A stretch of DNA of 64,000 bases from Aphidius gifuensis (lineage: Eukaryota; Arthropoda; Insecta; Hymenoptera; Braconidae). Where the stretch lies: positions 9,651,101 through 9,715,100 of the forward strand of contig NC_057792.1 in NCBI RefSeq assembly GCF_014905175.1, read 5' to 3'. Under the pieces are notes generated by a model that was not told where the DNA came from, searched no databases, and saw nothing but the letters and a program-made list of their open reading frames with translations. Within the stretch, counting starts at the first letter, position 1, and every line of letters begins with the position of its first letter. The translations under genes and the position numbers were made by a program. Positions 11,651 through 24,530 of this stretch are shown one piece after another.

Positions 11651-12870
11651 CTAAAACTTGGGTTTACGTAAGTCCCTTATTTCGATTTTGGCAAAAATAT
11701 ACGAAATCAAATAAATTCATGATATAATGGCCATAATCTAATAAGCAGGAAACCATGTACTTTGATATTATCGGAAAGGTCAGTTTTTGTAAACAACGTT
11801 TTTTTGTTGATGTTGCGTAGTTAATATCTAAGAGGGGTAACAACGTGATTTTGATTGGTGCTATAGGATAAAATAAACAATCAGAGCTAATCTTGAACTA
11901 AATAAATATGAAACCAATTAAAACATATTATGAAAGTATTTTTGTTGTAGAGTGTCTGGGTATTACAGTTATTCTAGAAAATAACATTTTTGGTACTGTT
12001 GATGACGTTATTATTAAGGTTGTTCTAAAATATGAAAATTGAGTGTAGATTGACGACACCTCAAGTTTTTTTTCAAATTCGGCAAATACGTGAAAATATA
12101 GAATCTTCATTTTCAGGCTAAATAATGTACACGAAGCTGCTTCAGAGTACGAAAATCATTCAAAAATAGAATAAAAGCATATTAAGGTTGATTCGTTATT
12201 TGAGGATTATCCAGTTAAAAAATTAATTTGAATTCAGTTTACTCTGAAATTTGATAAATTCTGAAAATTGAAGAGAACAAAATATTAATAAAAATGGTAT
12301 AAAAGTAAAAGTAATGATTTTAAATTGGAAATTAAGGGACGCTTTTTTTCCAAATTATAAAAATTATCTGAAAACAAAAATAACTGTTTTGACGGAAAAA
12401 TTTAATGTATTTAATGTATTAAGGTTGTTTTGCGCTTGAAAAATTATCTACCAACTTGAAACATATTATAGGTATATACAATTAAGAAAGTACAATAATA
12501 ACAATTTAAAAATAAAATAGTACCAAAGTTAAGAAATCATTCTAACAGAAAATTAAGCTACACTCACTGTTCTCTCAAATTTAAAAATAATCTGGAAGTA
12601 AAAGAAATTATTTTAACGGAAAAATTAATGTACATAAATTAATGTTGTTCAATAAAATGAGAATTATCTGAACAATTATTGAGAATATATAATTGATATA
12701 TTATTACAGTTATGAGGAAAGCATTTCGAATCATTGATCAATTACAGACAAGTCACTTATTATTAAACTAATGAATTTTCATGAAAAATTACATTTTAAC
12801 TTAAATTTGAGTAATGTTAATATACTAATGTTTTCAGATTTTTACAAAGTTCTATTATTATTTCACTTTC
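11651..12870. repeat. Non-coding DNA with dispersed TTAAGGTTGTT motif
   Basis: ATTAAGGTTGTT or a close variant recurs at about 12014, 12181, 12418 and 12640, all in the same orientation, and again at about 16090. Repeated short motifs beside a degraded transposase-like gene resemble the subterminal repeats of some DNA transposons, so this may be the flank of that element. No ORF worth calling. Confidence 0.45.
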
Positions 12871-12875
12871 AATAT

Positions 12876-14561
12876 TCAAATTATTTCAGTTCCAACTTCG
12901 GCATTATTATGACTAACATTTGATGATATATATAAATCACCTCCCATAACACGAACCATGTGGGTTGTATAAAATCTATCTAAATCATTTTTTGCAATAA
13001 AACTCCATTCATACGACTGCGAAAATACTTTATAACTATTCATGTGTTCTTCATAGAAAACATCTACCAATTCTTTGCTAATTAATACAAACTGATTATT
13101 AATTATCAAAATTTCTTTGACGCACAAAAACCTGGGTCCTTTTTCTGAAGGTACCATTAGATTACTATTACTTTCGACTGATTCACTTTCAAAATCAACT
13201 TTTTCAATTTTATATATTAATTCACAATTTAATATATATGGTGGCAATAAATGTTTGAACTCATCTACGCTCGGTAATTACATTCATGAAATTTCTCGTT
13301 TCTCGATTTTATTCTCAATTTGAGATGAATCTTTATGGTTTTAATCTTAACGGTTTAAAAAATGATAGTTGAGAAGTAGTTGATGCTTAATCGCAATTGT
13401 CCTAGCTACATTTACCCAGCAAACTGTTGTTTTTGAAGTTTTTTTTCCTCTTGTTTTTTTTATTCGTACCGCATGGCAGAGAATTTCCAAAAAGGCCCAA
13501 CCCTCGATAAAACGTTTGGGTAGTGACAAGTAAATGGTGTTTTGGTTTGAAGTGAGTTGGAAATAATTCTTACAGATGTCGCAAATAATTAAATATTTGC
13601 ACCCTGGTAGAATTCTGTCTACTTTTACTTGATTGAATCTCGTCATTAGCTATTTTTGTTAGATTAAAACTGGGTACATTACATATAGAAGCTAACTGGC
13701 GAGTAAATATCTACTTCAACCTAAGATGTCTTCCATTCTAATAAGAATGGCTTAAAAGTAGCTAAAAAGTAGACTGGAGTTTTAGATTTGTAAATGTGCA
13801 TCGATTCCAAAACTGTTGATTCAATTTTAACAATAACCACCAGTGATCATATCCTTAAGGTATCAAAGATCCAAGTATCAAAAGCAAATATCGTTTGAGG
13901 CATAATATTACAGAAGAGGACATTTTTATTTTATTTATTAAAAGTTGGTTATCCATCATTTCAGTAGGTTTATTTTTTTTTTGTACCATAATCAAAAGCT
14001 CTTATACAATAATTAAGATGATAAAGCACAAAAATTTTTTTTATTTCAATAAAATAGTTGAACAATACTACCAAGTCATACTGACAAATGCCCTCAAGTG
14101 AGTCATGCATCACGTCGACAACACGATTTTTCGTAACATGGAAATCAGGAATATATGAAAAACACACGAACCAGAAACACCTGTCTCTCTCAGATTGTTT
14201 CTTGATAAATCATTTTCGTAACTTTCAACGTTTCTTATATTGCAATTACGTTCATCAAAGATATCCTGAATTGCATTTTTTCTGACGTAACAAAGCCTAC
14301 AAAAAAAGTTTGCATTGAAACCTTCAGCAACTCTTAAAAGGCTATGTAGGCCCAAATTATCACTTAATATTAGTGCTAACTTAAAATAATTTTTTTTTTT
14401 TCCGCTGGTAAATCAGTTTCAATCCCATGGACCTCAAGAAAACTCAACTCATCAATAGCCTTAGAGAAAATGATTGAATTTTGAGAAACTTGTCTATCGA
14501 GAGTGTTGAATAATATAAATAAAAATATATTTTTCAATTTTGAAGCAGTATCAGGGAACAC
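12876..14561 (-). pseudogene. Degraded transposase-like gene (DNA-transposon relic)
   Basis: Five minus-strand frames read as pieces of one gene, N to C: 14376-14561, 14110-14355, 13970-14167, 13347-13646 and 12876-13247. Telling stretches are GLHSLLRVAEGFNANFFCRL with a following CxxC-like cysteine pair, VVDVMHDSLEGICQYDL, and a C-terminal part with GPRFLCVKEIL. To me this resembles the large transposase-like proteins of metazoan CACTA/EnSpm-type elements, but I cannot confirm the family by eye. Several frame breaks and stops make it a relic. I see no matching terminal repeats. Confidence 0.5.
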
Positions 14562-15304
14562 AACGAAATCAATGTACTACAATTGAAGAAAATTTTCCCG
14601 TTTTTATTTTTTTTTTCCGTTCGAAACAGATGATTAAGCCAAGGCTTGGCTCATTGAGGGCTGGCCAGCCATTGATCAACCATTCATCGGTCAAGTCTTG
14701 GTTAGTTATTGGGCGGCCAAGACTGGGAATATACATAAAGCCAAGAGTTGGCACATTAAAAATTGGTGAACTTTACTTGCCATTTGTCGGCCGAGTGTTG
14801 ATTGTTCTTTGGGTTACCAAAATTGATTATTTTTTTTTTTTTCGACATATGTGAATATATATTAAGAGCCGCTGTTATGTATTTAATATTGAAAATTTTT
14901 TATTCAATTATATATATATATGTGTACTAGCACCCTCGCCGGCAGCCTCAGTTGTTTTTATATGCCATATGCTAAATTCCAATGACACGTCATCATGTGG
15001 TGTTATTAACAAAAAAAAAAAAAAAAAAAAAAACAATGAAATTTTTAATTAGAGAAAAATTAATTTATAAATAATATTTGACGATGCCGAATAGAATGCT
15101 TGAGCCCAAATTGACTCGGAACATGAAAAAGTTGCTAAATGATCAGAATTATTTTGTATTAATTTGTGCTATCAACATCGGAATTATTCACCTGAAGAAT
15201 AACGACAAAAAAAAATTTACTAAAACAATATACAGACGCATGGTGCTTTAAATGATGAATCCTTTTTCCATTTATTTCCTATCTATTTCAAAGAAAAGAG
15301 CGAT
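14562..15304. other. Non-coding, contains a short palindromic GC island and poly-A
   Basis: 14630-14815 is richer in GC with imperfect repeats of GCCAAG and TTGG (for example AAGCCAAGGCTTGGCT, itself palindromic). A 20-plus poly-A tract lies at 15011-15033. No gene. Confidence 0.45.
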
Positions 15305-15488
15305 TCTGGAGGAAATATTTCTCCGGCATTACTCCGTTTTTGGTTAATTTCTTGAGAAATTACTCTGGCATGAGATCAATGCTGGATTTTTGTCTTCTTC
15401 ATTGATCTCATGCCGACGAAATTACTCCGGCATTGATCTCATGTCGAAGTAATGCAGGAGTAATGCCGGAGTAATATTTCCACCAGGG
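15305..15488. mobile_element. Short CCCTGGTG-family MITE
   Basis: Inverted ends: GGAAATATTTCTCCGGCATT on the left and its counterpart before CACCAGGG on the right. The interior has the GCCGGAGTAA module that is massively repeated at 20060-20830. The left terminus is decayed. Same family as 18372-20856. Confidence 0.6.
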
Positions 15489-17438
15489 GAAAGCTACAAC
15501 TTGTATCAATAAAATAAAAAGTTACATCTCCATAACAATAACATAGATTGTAAATTAAAATTTTTTAGCTCACGTCTTTCACATCAAAAATAATAAAAAA
15601 TTGTTTAAAATTTTAAATATATTTTTTATTGAAGGCACTATGCAACTGTTAATAAATAATTGTCGTTCAACAATTTTTTTTCATCTATCGTCTGCCATCA
15701 TCTGCTATTTATTGTAAGAAGAAATAGCTTACTCCAAATTTTAATTCACAATATTTTGTTATTATTATTGATGTATGAATTCCGATTTTATAAGTTCAAA
15801 TTAGCTTCTGCTCTTAAAACTTTCAAAACTGCTCTTAAAATTATAAATAGTTCTTAAAACTTTTTATAAATATCTTTTTTTATTTTTTAATACAAATTAT
15901 TCATGCCTAGATTATTTGGTTATTCTCGTAATTTTTCTGCGAAAAATAAATATAATATGGAGAATGAATATGTGTCCTACATAAAAACAAGAAACAAAGT
16001 AAATAATATTTTAATCAACATTGATGAAAAAAATCAGATATTCATTATAGTAGATTAAACAAAATTATGAAAGTGAGAAATAATAAAGTATTAAGGTTGT
16101 TTGTAAATATTTGAGTTTCTACTCGATTTTTTTTTAATTAGGCTTATTTTTTAAATGAAATAATTATCTATCTTGACAAATTATTTCAATTTTTTTACTC
16201 GGCTTTTATAGATAATGAATGTCAAGTTGACAACTTTTATACACGAGAATAGTGCGAAACAATTTTTTTTCTTAAACAGCATATAGTAGATTCGTTGTCA
16301 CTGAAAACTTTCATAAAATTGTAGATAAGAAAAAAGCGATATAATTGAAAAAAAATAAGTTACTTATATTTGCCACGGTTTTTAAAAAGTTATTCAAGTT
16401 TTAAAAAAAAAATATTTGCTCGCGGCAAGTGATGCCTGAGACGTGACCACAAAGCCATAATAGCTGTATGCACTTGCTTGCTAGCAGTAGTGTTAGTATA
16501 CCATGTAGCCTTTTGTGCAAGCGGTTTCGAGACAGAAGCGCAACAAAATTTCGGGTACCCGGGCATGAGATATAGCGTTACGATATACGGGCCCCTCAAA
16601 CTACAAATATTGGTTCGACGATGTCTTTTACAAACAACCTTAACACTGAACCAAAAAAAAATCTTATTAAAAACAAGTAATATAAAACGGCTTAGGTATG
16701 TATCATGAGAAGATTAAAAATATATGAAAATTAAAAAAAATGAAAATAAGAACTAAATTATTTAACTCTCGACTTTTCTCTCCCATATCGACATCAGGGT
16801 CTGGTCTTGTTTCGTCTCGTCTCTCACGACGAGAGAAAATTTGTCTCTCGTCACCTCTCTATCGTCTCGTCTCGAGTCCTCTCGTCTATCACGGCATCAC
16901 TGTCCAGAGCAAACACATGACCAAACAGAAAATATCGTCACTTTTGATAAAAGGTAGTCATGAATCCCTCTACAGTAGTACGGATTGATGTCAGTAGCAT
17001 CAATATTTTTCCAGTCACACTTTTTATTTGATGCACTTGTTACTTAGTGGTATTCCCAATAATTCGTTCCACCAGTTGCTGAAGAATCGTTTTCAATAAC
17101 ATCGTCATCAATTTTTGAAGTAAAATTTCTTTTCGTTGGGTAGTGAGAGAAAAATTGTATGTAACGCTCGGATCTGACGCTCGCATATAACGCTCGGGCG
17201 TAGTTAGGATCAAGCGTAAGTCCCCTCCCTATCACACAAGCGTTCGCCCATACACTTAATAAGAGTTATTGAGAAAGAAATATATATGCTCACACACGGT
17301 ATCTGTAAGAAAGTATATGGTGTTGTATGCGTACTCTATATGAGTGTAATGTCGGAATACGAAGTATTTGAATACAGTTAAAAGTGTCATTGATTTGGTC
17401 AATAATAAAGTTGATAAAAATGGAATAGTATACATATA
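15489..17438. other. Non-coding spacer
   Basis: No supportable gene. 16780-16890 is a run of CTCTCGTCTCG-type simple sequence. 16390-16620 is closer to balanced base composition but has no recognisable frame. Confidence 0.5.
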
Positions 17439-17440
17439 TA

Positions 17441-18236
17441 CAGACTGTCCCATTTTAATTGGATAATGGATTTTTCTTGAAAAATATAGCTCAAATTGAA
17501 AAATGATTCAAGTAAAAGTTGTAGGGTTTGGCGGGGGACTTGGAAAAAAAAAAAAAAAAATCAAAAAATTCAAAATGGCGGAGTTTCAGGTATGAACTGA
17601 GTTTTTTCAAATGGGTACTATATTTTTTTTTTTACCAAAATATTTCTTACATCAAAAACAAAAAGAAAAAAAAAAATTTTTAAAAGTTCAAAATGGCGGA
17701 GTTTAAAGTATGAACATCTTTTTTTTTGAGGTGAGGTGTAATTTTTTTTTACTAACAAATTGTTCGCATCAAGATTAACACTTTTTCTAAATAAAATTTT
17801 TAGGCTAAGTCCATTTTTTTTATCTTTGCTTCTCACTCCGCCATTTTGAATTTTTTACCAAATTTTTTTTTTTTTTCGTGTTTGTCTTCCTAAACGCTAC
17901 AACTTTTTCAAATATCATTTTCAAATCAAAGCCATTTTTTTTTTGAGGAAAATCCATCAACAGATAAAATCGGGCCGGAAAAACAGTGATTTTATCGAAA
18001 AATTTTTCAAATAAAAAGTGTTAGTTTTGATGTACGAAACGTTTTGGTGCAAAAAAAAAAATACAGTATCCATTTAAAAAAACTATGGTCATACCTGAAA
18101 CTCCGCCATTTTGAATTTTTTTTTTTTTTTTTTCTAGGTCCCCCTCCAAACCCTACAACTTTTACTCAAATCATTTTTCAATTTGAGCTATATTTTTCAA
18201 GAAAAATCTATTATCCAATTAAAATGGGACAGTCGG
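17441..18236. mobile_element. Mariner-type foldback MITE, copy 2
   Basis: Same terminal CAGACTGTCCCATTTTAATT as copy 1 at 2735-3680; the right end is one base different (CAGTCGG). TA dinucleotides flank it at 17439-17440 and 18237-18238. It is about 150 bp shorter than copy 1 through an internal deletion. No coding capacity. Confidence 0.85.
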
Positions 18237-19136
18237 TATAGTATTGTTTGAGACTTGTTGAACTGTATGATTGTGAAACAGGAATAGGAATAGTTATAGG
18301 CATTGAATAAGAACATCCGTTTTTAAGTAAAGAAAACTGTTTAACACTGTTATTTAATATAACTGAGGTTTCCCTGGTAGAAATATTTCTCCGCCGTTAC
18401 TCCGGCTTTTTCCGGCTTTCTCCGGCATTACTCCGGCTTTCTCCGGCATTACTCCGTTTTTGGCCCATTTCCGGAGAAACTACTCCGGCGCCGGGTTGGC
18501 GGAGAAATTTTCCGGCATGAAATTGATGGCGGAGAAATTATTCCGGCATGTTGGGCGGATACTCCGGATTGGTGGTGGGAAAATTACTCCGGCATGGGAT
18601 CGATGGTGGGGAAATTACTCCGGCATGAGTTTGATGGCGGATAAATTTTCAATGGGATTGATGGCGGAAAAATATTACAATTGTTAGCAATAAATACTAT
18701 TTTTGAGCAGACAAACTAGAAGTATTTTCATCGGTTGAACATTTTATAATATGAATCTATTCTTTTGTGTTCTGGTTCATGGAGAACCACATCCAACCCC
18801 ATACCATGCTTTATAAAAAAAAAAATTGTCAAGTTCGCTCACACATTTATAATCTAATCCTCGCCGAGTCGCCGGACGGCTGCCAAAATACCACCTCTAC
18901 TGCTCACCATCGCTACTCATATACATGTGTGCGCCACTGTAGCATAGCAGTGGAAGCAACGTAGATGTTATTATCTTGTTAAAGAAAAAGTTGTAGTGTT
19001 GTGCCCTAGTATATAAGGCAATGGAAAATCATATCAATAAACAAATAAAATAATAAAAAGCCATATTGTGCTGGGGCTAATATTAAAACACTCAGAATAA
19101 ATGAATTCTGCTTGGATAAATTTGTGGTTCAGCAAA

Positions 19137-19950
19137 ATGGCAGCAACCGACTCACCAACGGACGACAGCTTTATCAATTGCAGTTCTGATCGATGACTGC
19201 AAATTTACAAGTAAGTACAATAATTATTATTTTCAAATATTGCCAAGTTTTTATGTTTGAAAAAAAAAAAATAACTCGATCTTAGTCAGCAAGTGTTTGT
19301 AACAATGAGGTTATAACTCGGTTTTTTATATTAATTTCATCATATCAGTTGACTTAAAATTTGTTTGAAATGTAAATATGATGAACATTTTATTTTATTA
19401 CAATTAATGAATATATTTTTATTTTATAGCTGCGATTGAATTCAATCAAAAACTTTCAACGATTGCCTTGGCGTGCTGAACATACTCGTTGTGAGTTGAT
19501 ACATTTTGTTCCATTGGTACAACGTTTGGCATCTGGTGATTGGTTTACGTCAAGAACATCGACATGTGGTTTAATAAGTGTTCTATCCACGTGTAAGTAC
19601 AGCAACAATAGCTGAATCATTTTTGTAATTTATGTCAAGATGATACACTAATGAGGCGACGTTCAGCATCATCAAAATTGGGAGAATTTGCGAAAGTTGT
19701 TGAAATTGAGTATTTAAAATCTGATTCAATTCTAATGTTTGTTATACTTGCACGAGATGAACAAGATTCTTTTCGTTTATTAGCTGTTGATGCATGTGTT
19801 AGTATATTGCAACATTATTACAACGAGAAGATGTTGAACAACGTGTTATGCCAAAATTACGTCAATGTGCTGCTGATTTATCATGGCGTGTACATTATAT
19901 GATTGATGATAAATTTATAGATCTTGGAAAAGCAGTTAATTATAAACGTA
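19137..19950 (+). pseudogene. PP2A 65-kDa scaffold subunit A gene fragment
   Basis: Three exon pieces with introns kept. Exon 1: ATG at 19137, MAATDSPTDDS, a frameshift, then IAVLIDD, ending at the GTAAGT at 19211. Exon 2 starts after the AG at 19429 with LRLNSIKN and jumps, by an internal deletion, to HTRCELIHFVPLVQRL and LASGDWFTSRTSTCGL, ending at GTAAGT 19593. Exon 3 starts near 19624: NLCQDDT, then SSKLGEFAKVVEIEYLKSDS, FVILARDEQDSFRLLAVDAC and SWRVHYMIDDKFIDL. These are HEAT repeats of the PP2A scaffold, which holds catalytic and regulatory subunits together. Retained introns show a DNA-level copy, not a retrocopy. Not functional. Confidence 0.85.
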
Positions 19951-20059
19951 CCACATTCCGAAAATATAATTTTAGTTTTTCTGAATCAGTAAATGTGATG
20001 GTTAGTTTAAAAAATATATTTGATAAAATTGATGAACATATAACATTTCTACATTGTTT

Positions 20060-20830
20060 TTTAGTAATCTCATGCCGAATTAATTACTCCGGCATTAATG
20101 TTATGCCGGAGTAATTATCTAACATAGATGAATCTTTGAAAGAAAATGCTTCGGCATAAAAACTAGTGGCGGACTAATTTTTCTGACATTACTTTCATGC
20201 GGGTATTTACTCCGCCATCAATCTCTGGCGGGTATTTTCCGCGTCATCTCATGCCGGAATAATTTTGTCGGCATGAAGTTAATGTCGGAAAAATGAATCC
20301 ACCACTAGTTTTATGCCGGAGTTTTTTCTCCTTCACTGATCTAATGCCGAAATAATTTCTCCTTCACTGATCCCATGCCAGAATAATTTCTCCGCCATCA
20401 ATCCCATGCCGAAATAATTCCTCCGCCATCAATCCCATGCCGGAATAATTTTGCTGGCATTAATCCCATGCCGGAACAATTTCTACGGCATGAATCTCAT
20501 GTCGGAATAATTTCTCCGCCATCAATTCCATGCCGGAGTAATTTTTCCGCCATCAACTTCATGCCGGAATAATTTCTCCGCCATCAACCTCATGCCGGAA
20601 TAATTTCTCCGCCATAAATTTCATGCCGGAGTAATTTTTCCGCCATCAACTTCATGCCGGAATAATTTCTCCGCCATCAACCTCATGCCGGAATAATTTC
20701 TCCGCCATCAATTTCATGCCGGAGTAATTTTTCCGCCATCAACTTCATGCCGGAATAATTTTTCCGCCATCAACCTCATGCCGGAGTAATTTCTCCGGAA
20801 ATGGGCCAAAAACGGAGAAATGCCGGAGTA
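20060..20830. repeat. ~31-bp minisatellite (CTCCGCCATCAACCTCATGC type)
   Basis: More than twenty degenerate units of CTCCGCCATCAACCTCATGC followed by CGGAATAATTT. It forms the right arm of the composite element; a shorter inverted array forms the left arm at 18440-18690. A few related units occur at 55310-55380. Confidence 0.85.
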
Positions 20831-21084
20831 ATGCCGGAGTAATATTTCCACCAGGGTTATGTACATTTTATAAGTATTGTCGTTGTTTAAAATAATAATA
20901 AGTGTAAGATGAAATAACGTGTCACATGTGCCGTAGATTGTATTAATCTTGGCACTTAGTCTGTGGTTTGTGAACGATCTCAAAGCTGATTTACGCTCGA
21001 TATTATTGATCTGACGTAATTTGTTTGATATGTTCTGTGTAACTTTGTGTGTAACTGAATTAGGTTTATAAAGTAATACGTGTA

Positions 21085-22508
21085 CCCTGGTGAAAATAAT
21101 ATGGTGGATTATGTCATAATATGCCATAATATGCCATAAAATGACAGGAAAATTATGGCATATTATGGCATAATATGACATAATCTGACATCTTCTGTCA
21201 TTATTACTTTTCAGAATTTGTCGGAAAATGCCGGAATTTCTAAGGTTATTTGGACTTCCGACAAATTCCGACAAGTTCTTACAAGATTTTTGAGGTTATG
21301 CTATTCATATTATGACATATTATGACATATTATTATAATGGGCCATTTTTACGTCAATTTATGGCATTTGTATATATGACAATCCACCAACTTTTATAGC
21401 AATTTATGGCACATTATGTCATAATATGGCATAATCCGCCGCAACTTTTATGTGCATTTTATAACCTGGCGAATTTCTGATATTCATTAAACATAACTAT
21501 TTTACGTATTATTCATTTTTAATTCTTTCAAACAATTACGGGAAACATTGATTATTTAAATTTTGTATTATTATATCGTCATATTTTGGATATGAATATG
21601 ATGGATCCATATCGTTATCGTTATATAAGAACTAGTTGTGAGATGACCACATAGAAACTTCAAAAAGCAATGTACAAGAAGAAATAAAAAAAATAGTATC
21701 ACTCAAAAAATTTCTTGCGTAATAATTTAATAACAAAGTCACATAATTAAAACAACGACGTGACCGAGAATAAATATTATTTACTAAAACTATTATCAAA
21801 ATGATTTTGCCATTACAAACTTTTTAGATGTCAGAATATGCCATATTCTGACATATTCTATTTTATATTCTTATATGATTTTTGGATGCCAGAATATGCC
21901 ATTTTCTGGCATATTAATTTTGTCGGAATATGTCAGAATATGCCATATTCTGACATATTCTTACATATACACATATGCTATTTTCTGACAAATGATTTTG
22001 TCGGAATATGTAGTATATGTCATATTATGACATACTCTGACATATTCTCACATGATTTTTGGATGCCATAATATGCCATTTTCTGGCAAATGAATTTTGT
22101 CGGAATATGTCAGAATATATATTCTTATGATTTTGATGCCAGAATATGCCATTTTCTGGCAAATAATTTTTGTCGGAATATGTCAGAATATCTATTCTCA
22201 CATGATGGATGCCATAATATGCCATTTTCTGGCAAATTATTTTGTCGGAATATGTCAGAATATGGCATATTTATATGTTTTTGAATAAGAATATGCCATT
22301 TTCGGCAAATTCATTTTGTCGGAATATGTCAGAATATGCCATATTATGACATATTCTGACATATTCTCACATGATTTTTGGATGCCATAATATGCCATTT
22401 TCTGGCAAATGAATTTTGTCGGAATATGGCATATTTTGTCATATTATGTCAGATTATGTCATATTATGCCATATTATGACATAATCCGCCAAATTATTTT
22501 CACCAGGG
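21085..22508. mobile_element. CCCTGGTG-family element filled with ATATG repeats
   Basis: Perfectly matching ends: CCCTGGTGAAAATAAT at 21085 and ATTATTTTCACCAGGG ending 22508, with TA on both sides (21083-21084 and 22509-22510). Inside are many copies of GTCGGAATATGTCAGAATAT and GCCATATTATGACAT, in both orientations, so the whole element can fold back. No coding capacity. The ends are shared with 18372-20856, linking two elements with different internal satellites. Confidence 0.8.
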
Positions 22509-22786
22509 TAACTGAATTTAACAATGTGCAACTGACAAAAATCAAGTCAAAATAGTATAAATAACATTATTAATATTTTTGATTTGAATTAAGTTGTTAT
22601 TATTATTGGATAAATATTATTAATATCAATATTATCCTATTATATTAACGAGAAATAAAGCCTCCCTTAGCAATAATATTTCATTTGTTATTGTTTCATT
22701 TATTAATTAATTTATGTTGTCTACCGGTTGACAGTTTTTCTTTTCTGTGAGATTATTTTTTTTGTTTATTTTTTTTTTTAATGTTA
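22509..22786. other. Non-coding spacer
   Basis: AT-rich, nothing recognised. Confidence 0.5.
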
Positions 22787-24530
22787 CTAGGGTGTGGTCA
22801 CCGCTGCGCCCGCATAGGCAATTCGACCTTCGGTCCATTTTGCCGTCCCCTCATTTCCTCTTAAGCCACCATTACACCCGATCTTACAGCAAATGCTGCG
22901 ATCGTGCTCCTTGATAGCTTCGACCTCTTCGGGTTCGCAAAAGTGCTTCCCAAAGCATTGAAATCTAAGCTTGACCAGTCCAATGCAATAGCATAGCACG
23001 TGACTCGCTGTTTCTTCCACCTCTTCGTCGCACTTGCAACAAGTGTCATCCCGTACTAGTCCTATCTTTTTCAGATGTGCCCTGAGTCTACAGTGTCCCG
23101 TTAACAGTCCTACTACTAGCCTTAGCTGACACCTAGTCATATTTAGTAGCTGCCTAGCTACCTTCTGCTCAGGTTCACCTAGAAAACCGTGAGTTGTCCG
23201 GATTGACAAGTAGTCCTGTGCATTCACACCATCTGTTCACTATACCTAGTGCAGTTCGAGATCTGCTACAGGCGGTAATCGCATCCCCTGCCTGTATTAC
23301 GATAGCTATCTTGTCTGCATATCTCTGAGCGTGGAAACCCTGGCGGTTCAGAAACACTAAGAGGTCATCCACCACCAAACACCATAACAGCGGGGATTGC
23401 ACTCCCCCTGCGGGCATCCTCGGCTGACGATGGCCCGCAGCATCTCCCCTCCTCTTTAGACACAAATCCGTCGGTCAGAAATCATGTTCCTGATCCACCT
23501 TCTCAAAGTTGAATCAATCCCAAGTCTTTCTGCCGCCCTATCTATGGCCTCTAGTGGGTTCTTGTTGGAAGCCCCCTCTATGTCCATGAAAATACTCCAG
23601 TTCTCGTCTGTCTTTGGCGTCCTTCAATTTGCTAACAAGCCTATGGAGTGCAGCATCTACGTACACCGGATCTTAGCTTCTGTATCTCGCTACTCAACCA
23701 TTCAGTGTTATCCCTAACAACGCTTAGAGGACAGTTATTTTCATACGCCTCAACCATTGCGTCCTGCAAAAATGTCGCCATGCCTTCAATTTCACTCGGA
23801 GTGTTGAACCTCGCCGTGTGGCCATCGTTAGGTTTATCACCGATTTCCTTACACTAGTTAAGTGGAATGGGTTCTCTACGTTGATTGATGACCTCCAGGT
23901 TTGTGGAAAATATAAAGTCCAGTAGAGCTCTGCCCCAAATGTTGATGTCGTCGCTGTCTCATGCGACACGGTGCGCATTGACATCCTCAGCCAGTACCAG
24001 ATTCCACTGTCTATTTTTGCAGTCCTGTACGAGGGCTACAACTTCGTTAGAGGGAGGTGAGTCAGATGAATCGTGAGTCATGTAGACAGACGCTCTCTGT
24101 TTCACATTCTCTTGATCCAGTCGCAATTTTCACTGCTTCTAGATCTCTCCCACAATGTTCCCTTAAGAGGGAGGCATTTATGTCCCTAACTAGAACGCAT
24201 GCCCTAGGCCTAGAAACTGTAATATCTTAAAAGAGTTGTTCCCTAGCCTTTGGCATCCTCTTTGATATTTCTATTCATATTTCACCCATCCGCTGGTGTA
24301 GCCCCGGATTTTTTCTGGCAATTCTCGTCAGTATTGTACTGACGTCCTTGGCCAGTTTATCCTGAATATGCGCCATTACTCTGACCAGCTTTGGGAGGTC
24401 TTTCTGATCGATGACCAAAAGCTACTCTGATCCCTCCTTGATGGATGTGAAAACCTTGGGATCTCGGGACAAAATCGTCCATTTTCTCTGGTGTCTCTTG
24501 CTGAGTCCCAGTTATCATCAGTAAGCCCTG
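22787..24530 (-). pseudogene. R1/Jockey-type LINE relic (endonuclease, RT, C-terminal Cys motif)
   Basis: Minus-strand pieces in order: about 23850-24230 endonuclease-like (VRDINASLLREHCGR; DINIWGRALLDFIFSTNLEV), 23175-23465 RT palm (AGGVQSPLLWCLVVDDLL, then YADKIAIVIQ where YADD is expected, GIVNRWCECTGL), and 22787-23227 C-terminal region (CQLRLVVGLLTGHCRLRAHL and a cysteine motif CKCDEEVEETASHVLCYC). This is the arrangement of Jockey/R1-group non-LTR retrotransposons. The mutated YADD, frame changes and missing middle show it is dead. Confidence 0.75.

Larger units (their letters stand above)
18372..20856. mobile_element. Composite CCCTGGTG-family element enclosing PP2A-A exons
   Basis: Left end CCCTGGTAGAAATATTTC at 18372; right end ATATTTCCACCAGGG ending 20856. 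The left arm (to about 18690) and the right arm (from about 20060) are inverted copies built of GCCGGAGTAA-type units. Between them lie about 1.3 kb of unrelated DNA that includes exons of a host PP2A scaffold gene. Either one element captured the gene fragment, or two elements inserted on either side of it. There is no clear target duplication. Confidence 0.6.

Noticed and set aside
19651..19902. Independent small gene starting MRRRSASSKLG
   Set aside because: It is an exon fragment of the PP2A A-subunit pseudogene, preceded by coding sequence and intron remnants.
20060..20830. CRISPR-like regular array
   Set aside because: Units are contiguous degenerate minisatellite copies with no unique spacers, in a eukaryotic genome.
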